DNA of 64,000 nucleotides from contig CM039139.1 in assembly GCA_022036555.1 (NCBI GenBank), positions 5,554,541 to 5,618,540 on the forward strand. Direction: 5' to 3'. The translations under genes and the position numbers were made by a program. The notes under the pieces are model-generated. The model saw nothing but the letters and a program-made list of their open reading frames with translations, ran no database searches and was not told where the DNA came from. Below, piece by piece: positions 23,172-35,304 of this stretch (the stretch's first letter is position 1; the number at the start of each line of letters is the position of its first letter). The stretch comes from Microstegium vimineum. Lineage: Eukaryota; Streptophyta; Magnoliopsida; Poales; Poaceae.

Positions 23172-25151
23172 TGCAGCTGAATGTTGTTAAAGTGGTGTCT
23201 GTTGGCTGGTGAGCGAAGTCAAACTTATGGTTGATAATCGTTCTTCTGTGCTTCAAAATGTCGTGTTATTCTACTGCTGCCTGCTTAATCTCTTAATTAG
23301 GCACAATAATATCCAAACTATCGTAAACTTTTAAAAAATCTCTTACAGGTGTATTATTTGTAGTTCTGTGAAATCATCCAGATATGCTGAATAAACGCAA
23401 ACCCATGATATGATATGGAATCATGGTGATTGTTTTAATTGTGTCAAATGTCGTTGTATGGTTTGCTCCTTCACACTACATTTCAGCCATGCTTTTTGAA
23501 GAGGGGATCTGGGTAATGGAATGTCCTGGGCTAGCGCCTACCAAGCCTCCACGGGCTCGACTTCCATTGTTTGGGAATGGGAAATTAGCTCAGCCCATCT
23601 TAACTTGATGAGGTATAGCCGTACAGGTCTTCTCGATTGGGCCTGACACGATCAATTGAGGCTAACATTATTAGTGGTTTTGGTACAAATAAAGTGATCC
23701 ACATATACTATTAAATGTTGAGACTATTATGTACACAATGCAAACTACACCTACTTGTGGTTTCTAAAGTGATTTTTTCCTTTTATCATGTCACATCTTT
23801 AATTTTTTTCTCCCTCTTCTTTTTAGAATGTACCACTTTCTCTCTCTTTAAGCATATGTATCTTCACCAAGACAATATGACAAGTTTAGAGCACCTACTT
23901 TTTTTTATCCGGACCTACATGACACTTGAGGCTACAAACAAAAAGCATGTATTGGGGAAGCCCTTAGGGAGTGTCGAATAGCCAGCCACGTGTCTAGGAG
24001 TCTGAAATGGAAAAAGTCCGCTTTTCCATCGTTAACTTTCACGATTTTTTTTAACTCCTAAATCAGGTAAACCACTTCTCTCAACTTTTTAAACCATACA
24101 TTTTACCTCCCTGACCCGGATATAAGCGGCTTTGTAGAGAATTTTGTTCTTTTCTTTTTTTTTTTATTTTAGGTGAACCTTTAAAAATTTTCAAAATACA
24201 AATTTCAATTTTATTGGACTCCACATGAGTAAATCTATATAGTGAACATATAATATAACATACTTTAGTATAAATTTTTTTCTGTAATTAATAAAAATAA
24301 TTCATAGTTATAGTTTCTATGATCCAATTGCAGTGAATTTTATGATGACCTAAATATTATATGTTTGAATTGTAGTAAAAAGTTTATACTCATTGGATCA
24401 TTGGATCACTGGATCACGTATAACTTAGTTATAGATTTATTTAAATTTTAATCCGTCGTTCAGTAACACGTGAATTTATGGAGGCCCTAGTTTCGTGTTT
24501 AGTGATTATTGTAGGATACTAGAACCATACCTCTGGTGTAGTCACGCCAATTACGGATAGTTTGTAATAAAATCAGAATATATACGATTACTATATATAA
24601 ACAAATAAAGTATTATAAATTAATACTAGTGGACGACGAGTCTCACTGACGTGTGGATAACTAATTAAATGCAACGAAGATTATTAATAATGATGATAGA
24701 AATTAAGGTATACGTACAATAAATGACAGATCAACATAAGGATCGTCGGTAAAGAAACTGGCTAGATTAATTTCAATGGAGATAATAATAATATATACTG
24801 GGAGTACAATATAACAGCAATATATATATATATATATATATATTATATCTTTTAAGAACAACACTAGCATTAATAAGACAAACACTAAATGGCAATGAGC
24901 ATTCACCTCTCATGCCAGCACAATACATTGGTACTAGTGTACTACGACGTCTTCATGGCTAATGAGATTCTCCTCTTCAAATAGAAGATCATCCCCATAA
25001 ACTCTCTCTCCTCTATTGTTTTGGGCTAATACAGACTTTCACTTGCTCTGTACTTAGTTTTTGCCCTTCAAAACTAATAATAGGAAGAAAAATAGCTAAA
25101 TATACTTGTATTCGTTCCAGGCCCCGCTTTGCCTCTATAATCTCGCTGTCT

Positions 25152-25988
25152 TCAAATAACCTGTATGCCATTGATGAGACCTCTGAATCTGCTGACATCG
25201 CCGTAGAGCATTCCATACTTAAGTCTCATAAACGCTTGCAGCGAGAGTAGGCTGCCCGCGCCGGCGAGCCGAGGGCTAAGGCCGGCCGGAACCAAGCAGA
25301 GTCTGCTCGCCACATTCTCCAATCCTGGCGGCAACGCGCAGTCAACGGCAATCCGGGCCACGTCGTAGACGTCTTGACCGAGGAACCGCCTCACCATGTC
25401 GAGGAACCCACCTAGAGTGTCGGGGAGCGGGTTACCCATCGACAGGATCTTCATGAGATACCCGACGTGGTATGCGCCGGCATAGGTGATCCAGGATATC
25501 TGCGGTCGGCGGAACAGGCCGCAGCCATCGAATCCCGTGGCGAGCCTCGACGCCGTGATGCCGTGCGCCTGGTGGTGGTCGAAGCTCAGGCCGCGAGTTT
25601 CGAGGTAGCCGATGGAGTTGGCCGCGTGCGGGTCCGTCGCCGGGTGGAAGCCACGGAGGTTGAACTCCCAGGCGGCGATGTGGCCGAAGTCGTTGTAGAT
25701 GGCGAGGCCAACCTGGATCGGCTTGAGAGCATCCACGTTAGCTTTCAACACGCTGTATCGCTCATCAGACGTCATCGAGGTGTGCTCCTTCTGACCGGTG
25801 CCGTGTATGACACCGGGGTAATGAATGTTCACCGCAACGTAGCGGGCGTTACGAAGGAAGCTGCAGAGGAAGCGCAGTTCGAGTTCAAGATTGTCTTCCC
25901 ATACGCTGCGGACCGGGATGCCCGCCGGAGGCATCGGCATGGACATGGAATTGGAAACACCGTGATACGGCTGCGCGTAGTGTGCCAT
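25152..25988 (-). CDS. CAF1/POP2-like protein, 278 aa, catalytic acids lost
   Basis: The protein is intronless and 278 aa long, with the layout of CCR4-associated factor 1, the DEDD-family 3'-5' poly(A) exonuclease of the CCR4-NOT complex. Recognisable blocks are VRSVWEDNLELEL (26-38), YSVLKANVDALKPIQVGLAI, WEFNLRGF, ISWITYAGAYHVGYLMK (164-180) and LAGAGSLLSLQAF. The catalytic positions are changed. The family motif with Asp and Glu before F-P-G reads VNIHYPG here (Asn54, His56). The Asp of the GYDFGYLLK block is His174. The last Asp of the HQAGSDSLLT block is Gly245, and its His is Arg240. It is therefore predicted to lack deadenylase activity. It could be a scaffold or dominant competitor in CCR4-NOT, or a decaying retrogene. 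The intact reading frame argues against simple decay. The same gene appears at 55503-56339 through the inverted duplication. Confidence 0.85.
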   Translation of the reverse strand: MAHYAQPYHGVSNSMSMPMPPAGIPVRSVWEDNLELELRFLCSFLRNARYVAVNIHYPGVIHGTGQKEHTSMTSDERYSVLKANVDALKPIQVGLAIYNDFGHIAAWEFNLRGFHPATDPHAANSIGYLETRGLSFDHHQAHGITASRLATGFDGCGLFRRPQISWITYAGAYHVGYLMKILSMGNPLPDTLGGFLDMVRRFLGQDVYDVARIAVDCALPPGLENVASRLCLVPAGLSPRLAGAGSLLSLQAFMRLKYGMLYGDVSRFRGLINGIQVI

Positions 25989-26389
25989 GCCGAAAGGCGG
26001 CGACGATGTGAGAGCAGACGTGCCGGCAGGATCGTGATGACAGGCGCGTTTGCTGGTTTTTTTTATCTAATAAATAAATAAGATAACTAGGGACGACCTG
26101 CCACGTATGAGACGAGAACCCAGGAACTGCAGCTACGATATTACATATATAATATATAGAACCAAAAGGACTTGGGCAGTTTGTGATGCTTTTTTCAACA
26201 ACCGGCCGGGATTGTCGAGTCCGATGCCGACCCTATCTCGAGTCCGATGCCGACCCTAGTTCTCTCCCTCCCGCTTCTCAGATTGCCAGAAGCATGGCCC
26301 ACAAACGATTTTGGCCCATGCGCGAGTGTGAGACCGTTTTAGCGAGCGACTCCGTCCGCATTACCACTCCAGTTTCCACGGAAGTTTTT

Positions 26390-27720
26390 TGTTTTCTTGT
26401 ATTTCTTTTCTCTTTTTATTTTTCTATTTTCTAATTTTCTTTTTCTTTTCTTTATATTTTATTTATTTATTTTTCCAATTATATTTTCTTTATTTTAGAT
26501 TCTAACTTTTTTGAATTGTTGGGTTATCCAATTGTGCTTTTTCTCCTTTTTATTTTTGTTTTTCTCCTTTTATTTACTTTTGTTTCTTCAATTTATTTTT
26601 CTTTTTTGTAATTTTATTTTTATTTTTATTTCTTTTAGTTGTAAACCAAAACTAATTACTTTATTTTTCCTAGATTTTATTTATTCCTATAATATATTTC
26701 TTTATTGTCTTTTTTGTTTAAGTCTAATATTAGTTTTAATCATTTTCATGATTTATATTTCATGATATGTGTGATGTTCACGTAGATACATATGCTATTA
26801 TATGCTATATTTAGAAATACTCACAAGTGTTAATGGATATTCTCTGATGTATTTGTGATGTTTGCTTTAGTATATAGTTGTTCTAAGATATATTTTATGA
26901 TGTTCGGTACCAATTTTTCATTTAATTATAATTAATTAGTTCACATTTATTTTTAGTGTTTATTTTTTATATTTATGATATATGTGATTTTCATGGAGTA
27001 TATACATATGATAACTATGCTACATTTTGTGATGCCCACAAGTACAAATGTGATGTTCTATGATATTTTGTGATGTTTAATATACATTGATGCTCTAAGA
27101 TTTATTTTGTGATGTTTGGTGGTATTTTTTATTCTTTTTATTTGACTCTAAAAAGTTACTTCACTAATTTTTATTATTTTACTTTATATTTTATGATATA
27201 TGTGATGTTCATATATTATACATATAATGTTCTATGATATATTTAGTGATGTTCGTGTAGTGTTAAAATATTTATTTTGTTCAAACTTTCATAAAATATT
27301 TTCTATTTAAATTATTTATTTCTTTATATTCCATTGCATTTGTTATTCATTTTTTATTTCTCATTTTTATTCTTTGATTTACTAATTAACTTTTTTGTGT
27401 TTTTTTGTTTATTTTCTAAATCTCATGAGATACATGTGATATTCACATAGTATAGGTATGATGTTCTATAATATTTTTTATGATGTTCATGAGGTAGAAA
27501 TATGATGTTCCTTGATTTTATTTAAGTACTTATATAGTACTTGTGAGATGTTCTAGATATGTTTAAGTATTATCCATGTGATGTTTGTAATTTCTTATTA
27601 CATTCTTTTATATTCTATTTTTCCTTTCATTTATAGTTTTTTTTGTGATGTTCACGTAATATAAATAAGTTATTTCAAGATTATCTTTGAGTATTCATGT
27701 AGTACTTTATTGTATTTTCT
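26390..27720 (+). repeat. AT-rich dispersed repeat with recurrent GATGTTC motif
   Basis: About 1.3 kb is pyrimidine- then AT-rich. Degenerate units such as TGTGATGTTCACGTAG and ATGATGTTCTATGATAT recur at irregular spacing of roughly 50-70 bp. The same family in inverted orientation is at about 30840-31210 (GAACATCATAAATATATT and relatives). It has no coding content; the frame at 26511-26765 is low-complexity. Probably the interior of a non-autonomous DNA transposon. Confidence 0.5.
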
Positions 27721-28733
27721 CTTTCGTATTTTATTTTTGTACCATTACATGCACTGGCAGAGGGCAGTGAAAGCGAAGTTATGCGCCTCCCCCTCCCTCC
27801 ACCTTGTGTCGTCCATTGAAGGTCTTTGTAGCTTCGTTTATGCAGACTATGCATGGTAGCTCTGACATGCAAAAGTTGTGCATGAGTTAGCGGCTAAACA
27901 TAGCTAAAGTGCTATGTTTGTTGCAACTATCTCCTCTTTGTTTAGTTGCACGCTCTGACACTGATTACATGCCTTTTTTTTGTTTCATATTCTTTTTTTC
28001 CTTGCTTGCTTTATCTATTACATAGTTTTCTTTCCATATTTCATAAGATGTCCGAGGCTACAACGTCATTCTTTCTAAGACAAGATTTAAATCTATAACA
28101 TCTTGTATTATGGGACGAAGAGAGTATAAGGGACGAGTGTTTGGCCAGCGATGAGCAAATAGCCAACCTATTCCACATGCATCTGCTAGCTAACAACTGA
28201 GTGTTTTGGAAGCTCTTGATGCTTGATTTTTTTTCTATGCATTTATAATGTCTTTTAACTATATTTACAATGTCTTAATACTATACTTACAATGATTCCT
28301 TCGCTGCAATTTATTAGACATAGTTATTTAATTTAGGGATAGGTGCAAAAATATCAGAGAAATATAAGCTAGATTTTTGTTTTAAAAATTACAAATTATT
28401 TCCATAGATATTTAATTATTCACAAATTTCAGAAACAATACAGATTTCTCACATAAATTGTCGACAAGCAAATCACATGGCAGCCATGGGTGGGTCGCAC
28501 ATCGGAGCGGCGCGGGGAGGCAGAACGCATTGGGGGTGGCGTGGGAATGCGGAGGGCAAGATAGCCAGAAAAAAATCGAGTGTCAAGAGATCCTAAAACA
28601 CTCGGGTGACTAATAACTTTTCTCTTTCGCGTTGATAGAGAAAAGGAGGAAGTCTGAGGCAAGAACATTAACGAGGAGATAAGTGTGTGAAATAGTTTTT
28701 TTTTTTCTTTTACCTTTGTTCACCTCAGCTAGG

Positions 28734-28997
28734 TACTCCCTCCATTTCAAATTATAAGATATTCCAAGAATTTTGAAGAGTCAAAGAATCTAAAATTTGA
28801 TCAATGATCATAGAGAAAACTATAAAAATTTATGATATCAAATAGATATACTATGAAAATATAATTGATAACGAATCTAGTGACACTTAGTTGACATCAT
28901 AAATGTTATTAGATTATCATATAAGTTTAATCAAACTTAAGATACTTTGACTCTACAAGATTTTTATGATGTCTTATAATTTTGGATGGTGGAAATA
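28734..28997. mobile_element. Stowaway-like MITE (left-arm copy)
   Basis: It begins TACTCCCTCCATTTC and ends GGATGGTGGAAATA, with long complementary arms (AAATTATAAGATATTCCAAG against TTTATGATGTCTTATAATTT). One terminus has decayed. It is the same family as 9402-9665. The copy at 52492-52755 is its partner in the inverted duplication. Confidence 0.85.
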
Positions 28998-29557
28998 TAT
29001 ATTATGAACCTATTGCTAGTGAAGATGTCCTTACCAAATGAACATTATCATTCTACCTCTTCTTCTTTGCAAATTGAAGTTACACTACACTTATTCTTTT
29101 CTTTAAATGAGCTTCAAGTCTTCAACTAATGTTAAGCAGCTACTTTGAACCACGACAGGAGAGCAGAGCACGTAGATGCCGCCACTTGCCATGGCTTGCA
29201 TCATCCCTTACCTCACACAGGGACGGCGCCAGGTCATCATAGGCATCCACTTCATCAGGGATTGTCAGCTGTCATGCATCAGCTGTCACGGAAACGAAGA
29301 CAAAATCGACACAGTCATCTTGCAGCTTCTTGCTGCAATTCTGCTGCTCTACAGCTCTAGCATTGGGGCCTTTAAAGCGTTTGGAGACTATCAGCTGCTG
29401 CCTGCTGGTGCTCGGCACGTCTGCTCGATTTCGATGGAGCGGCTTGCTAATTTCATGCCTCGCTTTCAGAATTCAGCCACAGATTACGAAGTTCCCGGGT
29501 ACTAGCAATCGGTCGACTGAGGGGAAAAAAAAGAAATCGAAAAATAGTAGTGACTAT

Positions 29558-30471
29558 GGTTGTGTTTGGTTTCCTGGTTAACTTTTAGCCTGGCTAACTT
29601 TAGCCTGCCTCCACGAAGTCAATCTCGTTTGTTTGGTTGCTTGTATTATCTAAGCCTGGTCAATTAATTAACGTGTTTGGTTGCTTGTATTGTTTCGATA
29701 CGATCACCTCTTCTTCGAATCGGTAAGTTCACCTCCTCTGAAAAATTTCGTCGAACATGTTGTGAGCGTCTTCGGCCAGTAGTACCACATGGCATCAGCA
29801 CAGTGAGACCATGGCCGGCACGGCAGAGCCTCCTCTGCTTGAATCTCTGTCGCCAAGCCTTCGTTTTCATGCATTTGCGTTGGGCGAGTCACGCACATGG
29901 CAGCAGCAAGACAACAGCAGCCCCATGGGCAGCAGCACGACATCGACACCACGGAATTAGCACCATGCGAGCTCGTGCTCCAGCGGGCGGACCGACGAGT
30001 TGTTGTGGCCGGTGCGAGCATGAAAGAGAACTGCGCGACGACCATCTTCAGTGGGAACAGGAGTACGCCATCCTCCGGTACACGCTCGCGTGGGGGAGAT
30101 TTCGTCGCTGATTTTGGAAGATCCGTCGGGGACTACAGGGGCAGCGGTGACTGCAGGGCAGTGAGGGTGGGGGACTGCAGGGCAGCGGTGTGAACGAAGG
30201 GGTAGAGAAGAGCTCGCCGTCAGTGAGGGTGGGGGAGGAGAGTTTGACGTCGTCGGTGATGGTGGCTAGACTACTGCCGCCAACCTCCGCTCGAGCGCGG
30301 TAATTCCACTCAACACGAGCCCTGCCCAAGCCAGACTCCAGTAAAACGACGACCACCCACGTTCTCTGGGAGCCAGGCTCGGGGCGTACGGTGGCCATAC
30401 AGCCAACTAAACATGTTTATCTTGGCTCCATGGAACCAGACTAGAAGTTAGTCACCCAACCAAACACACCC
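29558..30471. mobile_element. 914-bp TIR element with TAT target duplication
   Basis: The 5' end GGTTGTGTTTGGTT and 3' end AACCAAACACACCC form 14-bp inverted repeats with one mismatch. TAT occurs directly outside both ends (29555-29557 and 30472-30474), which suits a PIF/Harbinger-like 3-bp target. The interior is GC-rich with frames on both strands (29677-30111 plus, 30048-30398 minus) that I cannot match to any transposase. It may carry a captured gene fragment. Only part of it is present in the other arm (51145-51931) because that contig begins inside it. Confidence 0.6.
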
Positions 30472-30839
30472 TATGGGAATCGGTTGCCTTCCGACCAGAG
30501 TGGCCGCCAGCCACCCGCCGACCCCCTCTCCTCATTTCCCAAAAAATAATTCCTTTCCCCACTTTTTTCATGAAATTAGGCCCAGTACAACTTGTTAATT
30601 GGGCCAAACAGCGGACAAACACTAATCATGCGCTAAAAAACGAAATTGCTGACATCAGCAAAGATTCCATGTTTTTTGATGTAAAAAAAGTTATATCTCC
30701 TAAACCGAATATCTTAATTAAAATATGATTGCATCATCGTCTTTGTTACAATAAAATCTTCAAAACTAGACCCCACATGGATATATTTCGATACTTTTAA
30801 AAAAACGTTTATCTTATAATAAATCTGTATTTAAAGGTA

Positions 30840-31210
30840 ATCAGCGAACATCACATTAATACTACACGCACATCGTAAAAAAATAACATAGAACGTTATA
30901 GGTATACTACACGAACATCATAAATATATTATAGAACATCGCTTCCATAAATATATTATAGAACATTAAATATCTTTTATACTACACAAACATTATAATT
31001 TTCTTTTAAAATTATAAATAGAAGAAAACAAAAAAAAAACAAAAAATAGATTACGTAAATAGAAAACGAATAATAAAAGACTCAAAAAGGAAAAAAGGAA
31101 ATAAAAGATAAAAATAATAATAGAGCACAGAAAAATAAAAAGAAAAAAGAAAAAAAGGAAAAAGGAAAAAAAATGAAAAGAAAGAAAAGTAAATAGAAAA
31201 GGGAAAACCG
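30840..31210 (-). repeat. Inverted relative of the GATGTTC AT-rich repeat
   Basis: GAACATCATAAATATATT and ATAGAACATC units on this strand are the complement of the motifs at 26390-27720. They are followed by a purine-rich A/G tract (31020-31200) that mirrors the pyrimidine tract at 26390-26600. Together the two tracts could be subterminal parts of one larger element. Confidence 0.45.
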
Positions 31211-31693
31211 TACGTACCTACGAAATCGGTATCGTCCGTTACCGTGAACCTGAACTCGTTTCGCTACGCTGGCCTGTGTTACGCTTCGTGGGCTTCTTCA
31301 GTACTGGGCTGAGTTTGCTGCCATGTACCAAACAACTGGGCCAAAAATAATTAAGCACCAGAAAGGAGCGTGAGGGGGCGGGGGGTCGGACAGCTGCTGG
31401 TGTCCGACTGGTCGGCGGCAATCCGTTCCGCACCCTATGTAGGCCACACTGGCCAGCCTCAGCCACAGAGCACGACGACACACGTACGCCGGTACCCGTG
31501 CTCATCCCCACGTAATGCTCGCAAAGGCCCATTCCGCTGGACCCATGGTGTGGTTGCGAAGGCCAAGTCCAATTGGAAGTCCGCCGCCTCCCACGCCGGA
31601 TCGATCCCGGCCGGCCGTTTCTGATCGGCCGGCCGGCCGTCCTGGCGTACAAGTCGCCCGCACGGCGCCGCGCGAGACTTCACTTCTCGGAGC

Positions 31694-31700
31694 TATAAAT
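31694..31700 (+). promoter_or_regulatory. TATA box of the first AAE gene
   Basis: TATAAAT lies 129 bp upstream of the ATG at 31829. A CT-rich stretch (CATCTCCTCCTCTTTCC) follows at about +35, where plant transcripts commonly start. Confidence 0.7.
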
Positions 31701-31828
31701 GGCAGTGAGCTCGCCGGGCGGCGTCGCCTCATCTCCTCCTCTTTCCACTTTCTCTCTCATCACACTTTCGACACTGTCTGGTACTCTCTAGTGCCCCGCC
31801 TCGTCACAATCTTGGCGAGAGAGCGAGG

Positions 31829-34800
31829 ATGGGGTCCATGGGACCGGTAAGCGGGTCCGCAGCGCCGGAGCGGGACATCGACGATCTGCCGCGGAACGAC
31901 GCCAACTACACGGCGCTCACGCCGCTCTGGTTCCTCGAGCGCGCGGCGCTGGCGCAGCCGGGCAGGGCGTCCGTCGTGCACGGCCCCGTGCACTACACCT
32001 GGGCCGACACCTACCGCCGCTGCCGCCGCCTCGCATCCGCCCTCGCGCGCCGATCCGTCGGCCACGGAAGCACGGTGAATTTACTCAACTTCCTTCTATG
32101 GTTTCTATTGTCCCCATTTTTTTTTAATACTAGTAGTAATTTGTTAAGGTCGATGTTTTCCCCCGAGCATATAGACGCTTGTGGACTGTGTCGGATTCTT
32201 TTGGGTACTTTTTAATTATATATGAGTTGCACTAATAATAGAGTAGAGAATTTAATTTTCAATTGTGCTACCATGGAGATTTGGACGGGCTTGCGTGTAC
32301 ATGGATTAGAATTTCAGTAGCTTTTTATATGCAAGATGAGCCGTCTGCAACAATCAGGAGGCCCTTTTCCTGATTGCTATCTTTGCAAGGTGGATATATA
32401 CCGTCTTTGTACTAAGAGCACCTTTAGGCCCTGTTTGGAACGTTGGAATTGTTCCCTATTTTTGCGTTTTTTTTTGTGAAAATGAACTGATTCCTGTGAA
32501 ATTCCTGCGTTCCAAATATGCCCCTAGTGTTCGGGTCGAACTGAACCTGGTTCGTTTCTCGTAGTGTGGACATCGGTTATTAAATTGCTCTCTCCAACTT
32601 TAACTCTTCCACTCCTATCAATACGTCACATCTTAGTTGCTATTGTACTTTTTTGTTCTCTGTGTTCGAACAAAAGAATCTCTTGCCATGGTTCGATTGC
32701 TCCAATGTCAAATCGACTTCTACATCCTTTTCTCTCTCCCCATGGTTTGGTTCAGCCCAACACTGGAGCTGCCCTAAAAACACTGGTGTGTTGTGTGTAG
32801 TTATTCAAATCTTCTCTTATTTATTCAGTGCTTCATTTTTTATAAAAAAAATGTAGTTTTCTGATTCCTGTATATGACCCTAATTTGTAGCCAATCCCTT
32901 CATGTTTCATCAAAATAACTTTATGATCATGGCGCGTTAGGTTTCCCTGCTCTTCCGCTATATATGGAGAAATAGTTATACCTTTTGTTATCTAGTAAGC
33001 AGGGGATCTTCCTGTTTGAAGACCGCTGCAGTTGAGTGACAGGCTTGATATGTGCTATTTATGGTTTTTTTATAAGGTGTTATTTATGCTCGTTTGCGTA
33101 GGCAGGATTGGAATTGACTAGTCCAGATCAGTAGGCAAGATGCCTGAACTGATGTTACTCTAATTGTTTTGCTTAACAAAATCAAATACAGCAATCCTAC
33201 TGTTTCTAGTCAAAACAAGATAAGCTTATCTTATTCTTGTCTTGTGCATGACACTGGACTCTGTCTCTGTTACTCTGTTGAAACTTATGACTACTGAATA
33301 AATAAAACACATTTATCCTTGTAGCAAAAAGAAAAAGGCGTTCATCACAAGAAAAAACAGTTGTCAAATGACTGCAGATATATTTTTACCGATGTACAGT
33401 ATATGTTAATTTGTGTGGCTGCTGCACATTGACAACAAAACCAGTTTTGAGAAAAATAACTGGATGACCCATTTAGCTACTAACATAAACACTCTGGTTA
33501 CGTGATTCCTTGGGTACTTACTGTATTCCAGTGCTTTTTTTCATTTTTTTATTATCTCTATACAAATTTTGTTTTACTGATATCGACTGATTTGTTTCGG
33601 TTTCCTTAGGTTGCTGTGATAGCCCCTAATGTCCCAGCTGTCTATGAAGCTCACTTTGGCGTCCCAATGTCAGGAGCTGTTGTGAACTGTGTCAATATTC
33701 GGTTAAACGCTGAGACAATAGCATTCCTCCTTGAACACTCTGTGGCACAAGTAGTGATGGTAGACCAAGAATTCTTCACCCTAGCCGAAGAGTCGCTAAA
33801 GATAATTGCCGAGAAGAAGACATCGGCTGTCAGGCCTCCAATCTTGATCGTCATCGGTGACCCAACCTGTGATCCAAAGTCTCTACATTATGCTCTAGGA
33901 AAGGGAGCTATAGAGTATGAAGAGTTTCTGAAAACTGGTGACCCAGAATTCAATTGGAAGCCACCGAAGGATGAATGGCAGAGCATTGCCCTAGGCTACA
34001 CTTCTGGGACTACTGCCAGCCCAAAAGGAGTCGTGTTGCATCACCGTGGCGCTTATCTCATGGCACTCAGTGTTGCTATTGTGTGGGGAATGCCTGAAGG
34101 GGCTGTCTATTTGTGGACTCTGCCCATGTTCCATTGTAATGGTTGGTGCTATACTTGGGCGCTGGCAGCCTTCTGTGGAACAAGCATATGTCTTCGCCAG
34201 GTACGTTAACCATTTATGTATGTCCTGGACGACATTTTGGTCCTAAATGTATGTATGAATTTATTTATTATATATCCTGCGTACATTTAATTTTAGTTAC
34301 ATATACTCAATTATCTTGTAAAAAAAACAAGAAAACTTTGCATACAGTTCGTTTGAGCTCTGGTGATTCTGATTTCTGAAACACCATTTCGCACTTTGCA
34401 GGTGAGCACAAAAGCTATATACGAAGGCACCAAGCAAGGAGTGACACACTTCTGTGCCGCACCTGTCGTCCTCAACAACCTGGTCAACGCTCCGGCAAGC
34501 GAGACCTTCCTGCCGCTGCCTCGCGTCGTCAATGTCAACGTGGCCGGAGCTGCCCCGACGCCGTCGCTGCTCGCTGCGCTGTCCATCCGCGGCTTCCGCG
34601 TAACGCACACGTACGGCCTGTCCGAGACCTACGGCCCGTCGACGGTGTGCGCGTGGAAGCCCGAGTGGGACGAGCTGCCGCTGGAGGAGCGGTCCCGCCT
34701 GCACTGCCGGCAGGGGGTCAGGTACGTCGCGATGGAAGGCCTGGACGTCGTGGACCCGAAGACGATGGCGCCCGTCCCGGCCGACGGCAAGTCGTACGGC

Positions 34801-35304
34801 GAGATCGTGCTGCGGGGCAACGCCGTGATGAAAGGGTACCTCAAGAACCCCAAGGCGAACGCGGAGGCGTTCGCGGGCGGGTGGTACCACTCGGGCGACC
34901 TCGGCGTGAAGCACCCTGACGGGTACGTCGAGGTGCGGGACCGGATGAAGGACGTGATCATCTCCGGCGGGGAGAACATCAGTAGCCTGGAGGTGGAGAA
35001 GGTGGTGTGCACGCACCCCGCGGTGCTCGAGGCCTCGGTGGTCGCCAGGGCCGACGAGCGGTGGGGCGAGTCGCCGTGCGCGTTCGTGACGCTCAAGGAC
35101 GGAGCAGGAGCAGGCGACGGGTCGGACGAGGCGGCGCTGGCCAGCGACGTCATGCGGTTCTGCCGGGAGAGGATGCCCGGGTACTGGGTGCCCAAGTCGG
35201 TGATCTTCGGGCCGCTGCCCAAGACGGCCACGGGGAAGATCAAGAAGCACGAGCTGAGGGCCAAGGCCAAAGAGCTCGGCCCAGTGAAGAAGAGCAGGAT
35301 GTGA
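31829..35304 (+). CDS. Peroxisomal acyl-activating enzyme (acetate/butyrate-CoA ligase, AAE7/AAE11-like), 579 aa
   Basis: There are three exons: 31829-32074, 33610-34200 and 34402-35304, all in phase 0, encoding 82 + 197 + 300 residues. The enzyme is an adenylate-forming ligase that converts a short- or medium-chain carboxylate, ATP and CoA to acyl-CoA. The P-loop-like AMP motif YTSGTTASPKG is at about 212-222. THTYGLSETYGP, the hinge region GYVEVRDRMKDVIISGGENIS and the C-terminal catalytic-lysine motif TGKIKKHELR are all present. The last three residues, Ser-Arg-Met, are a type 1 peroxisomal targeting signal. Arabidopsis AAE7/ACN1 activates acetate in peroxisomes; the substrate here is inferred only to be short chain. 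A tandem paralogue follows 2.6 kb downstream. The start was chosen as the first ATG after a TATA box. Intron 1 (1.5 kb) holds a small MITE-like sequence at 32428-32524. The frame is intact. If the middle contig is reversed, the gene is truly on the other strand. Confidence 0.95.
32428..32524. mobile_element. Small MITE-like sequence in AAE intron 1
   Basis: GGCCCTGTTTGGAACG near 32428 is mirrored imperfectly by CGTTCCAAATATGCCCC near 32524, around an AT-rich middle with a T tract. The length is about 97 bp. The target duplication is unclear. Confidence 0.45.

Larger units (their letters stand above)
23172..30345 (+). repeat. Left arm of a 7.2-kb inverted duplication (probable unmerged contig overlap)
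   Basis: This segment is the reverse complement of 51145-58320. Paired positions sum to 81490 at one end and 81492 at the other, so the arms differ by only a few single-base indels. All protein-length frames compared are identical apart from a shift caused by an 8 versus 9 T/A run (26057 here, 55425 there). The arm starts at the gap edge. The stretch 23172-25151 left of the CAF1-like gene contains no recognisable gene; it holds a short (TA)n tract near 24820. Confidence 0.97.

Noticed and set aside
25467..26081. 204-codon plus-strand frame opposite the CAF1-like gene
   Set aside because: Antisense frame; the minus strand carries the recognisable CAF1 blocks. The slightly different mirror frame at 55413-56024 differs only because of a homopolymer length change.
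29176..29505. 109-codon plus-strand frame in the inverted arm
   Set aside because: No family recognised, no clear transcription signals, and other frames of similar length overlap it. Not strong enough to call a gene.
34297..35270. Long minus-strand frames (317 and 213 codons) opposite AAE exon 3
   Set aside because: They are antisense shadows of the GC-rich AAE coding exon, whose plus-strand frame carries all family motifs.
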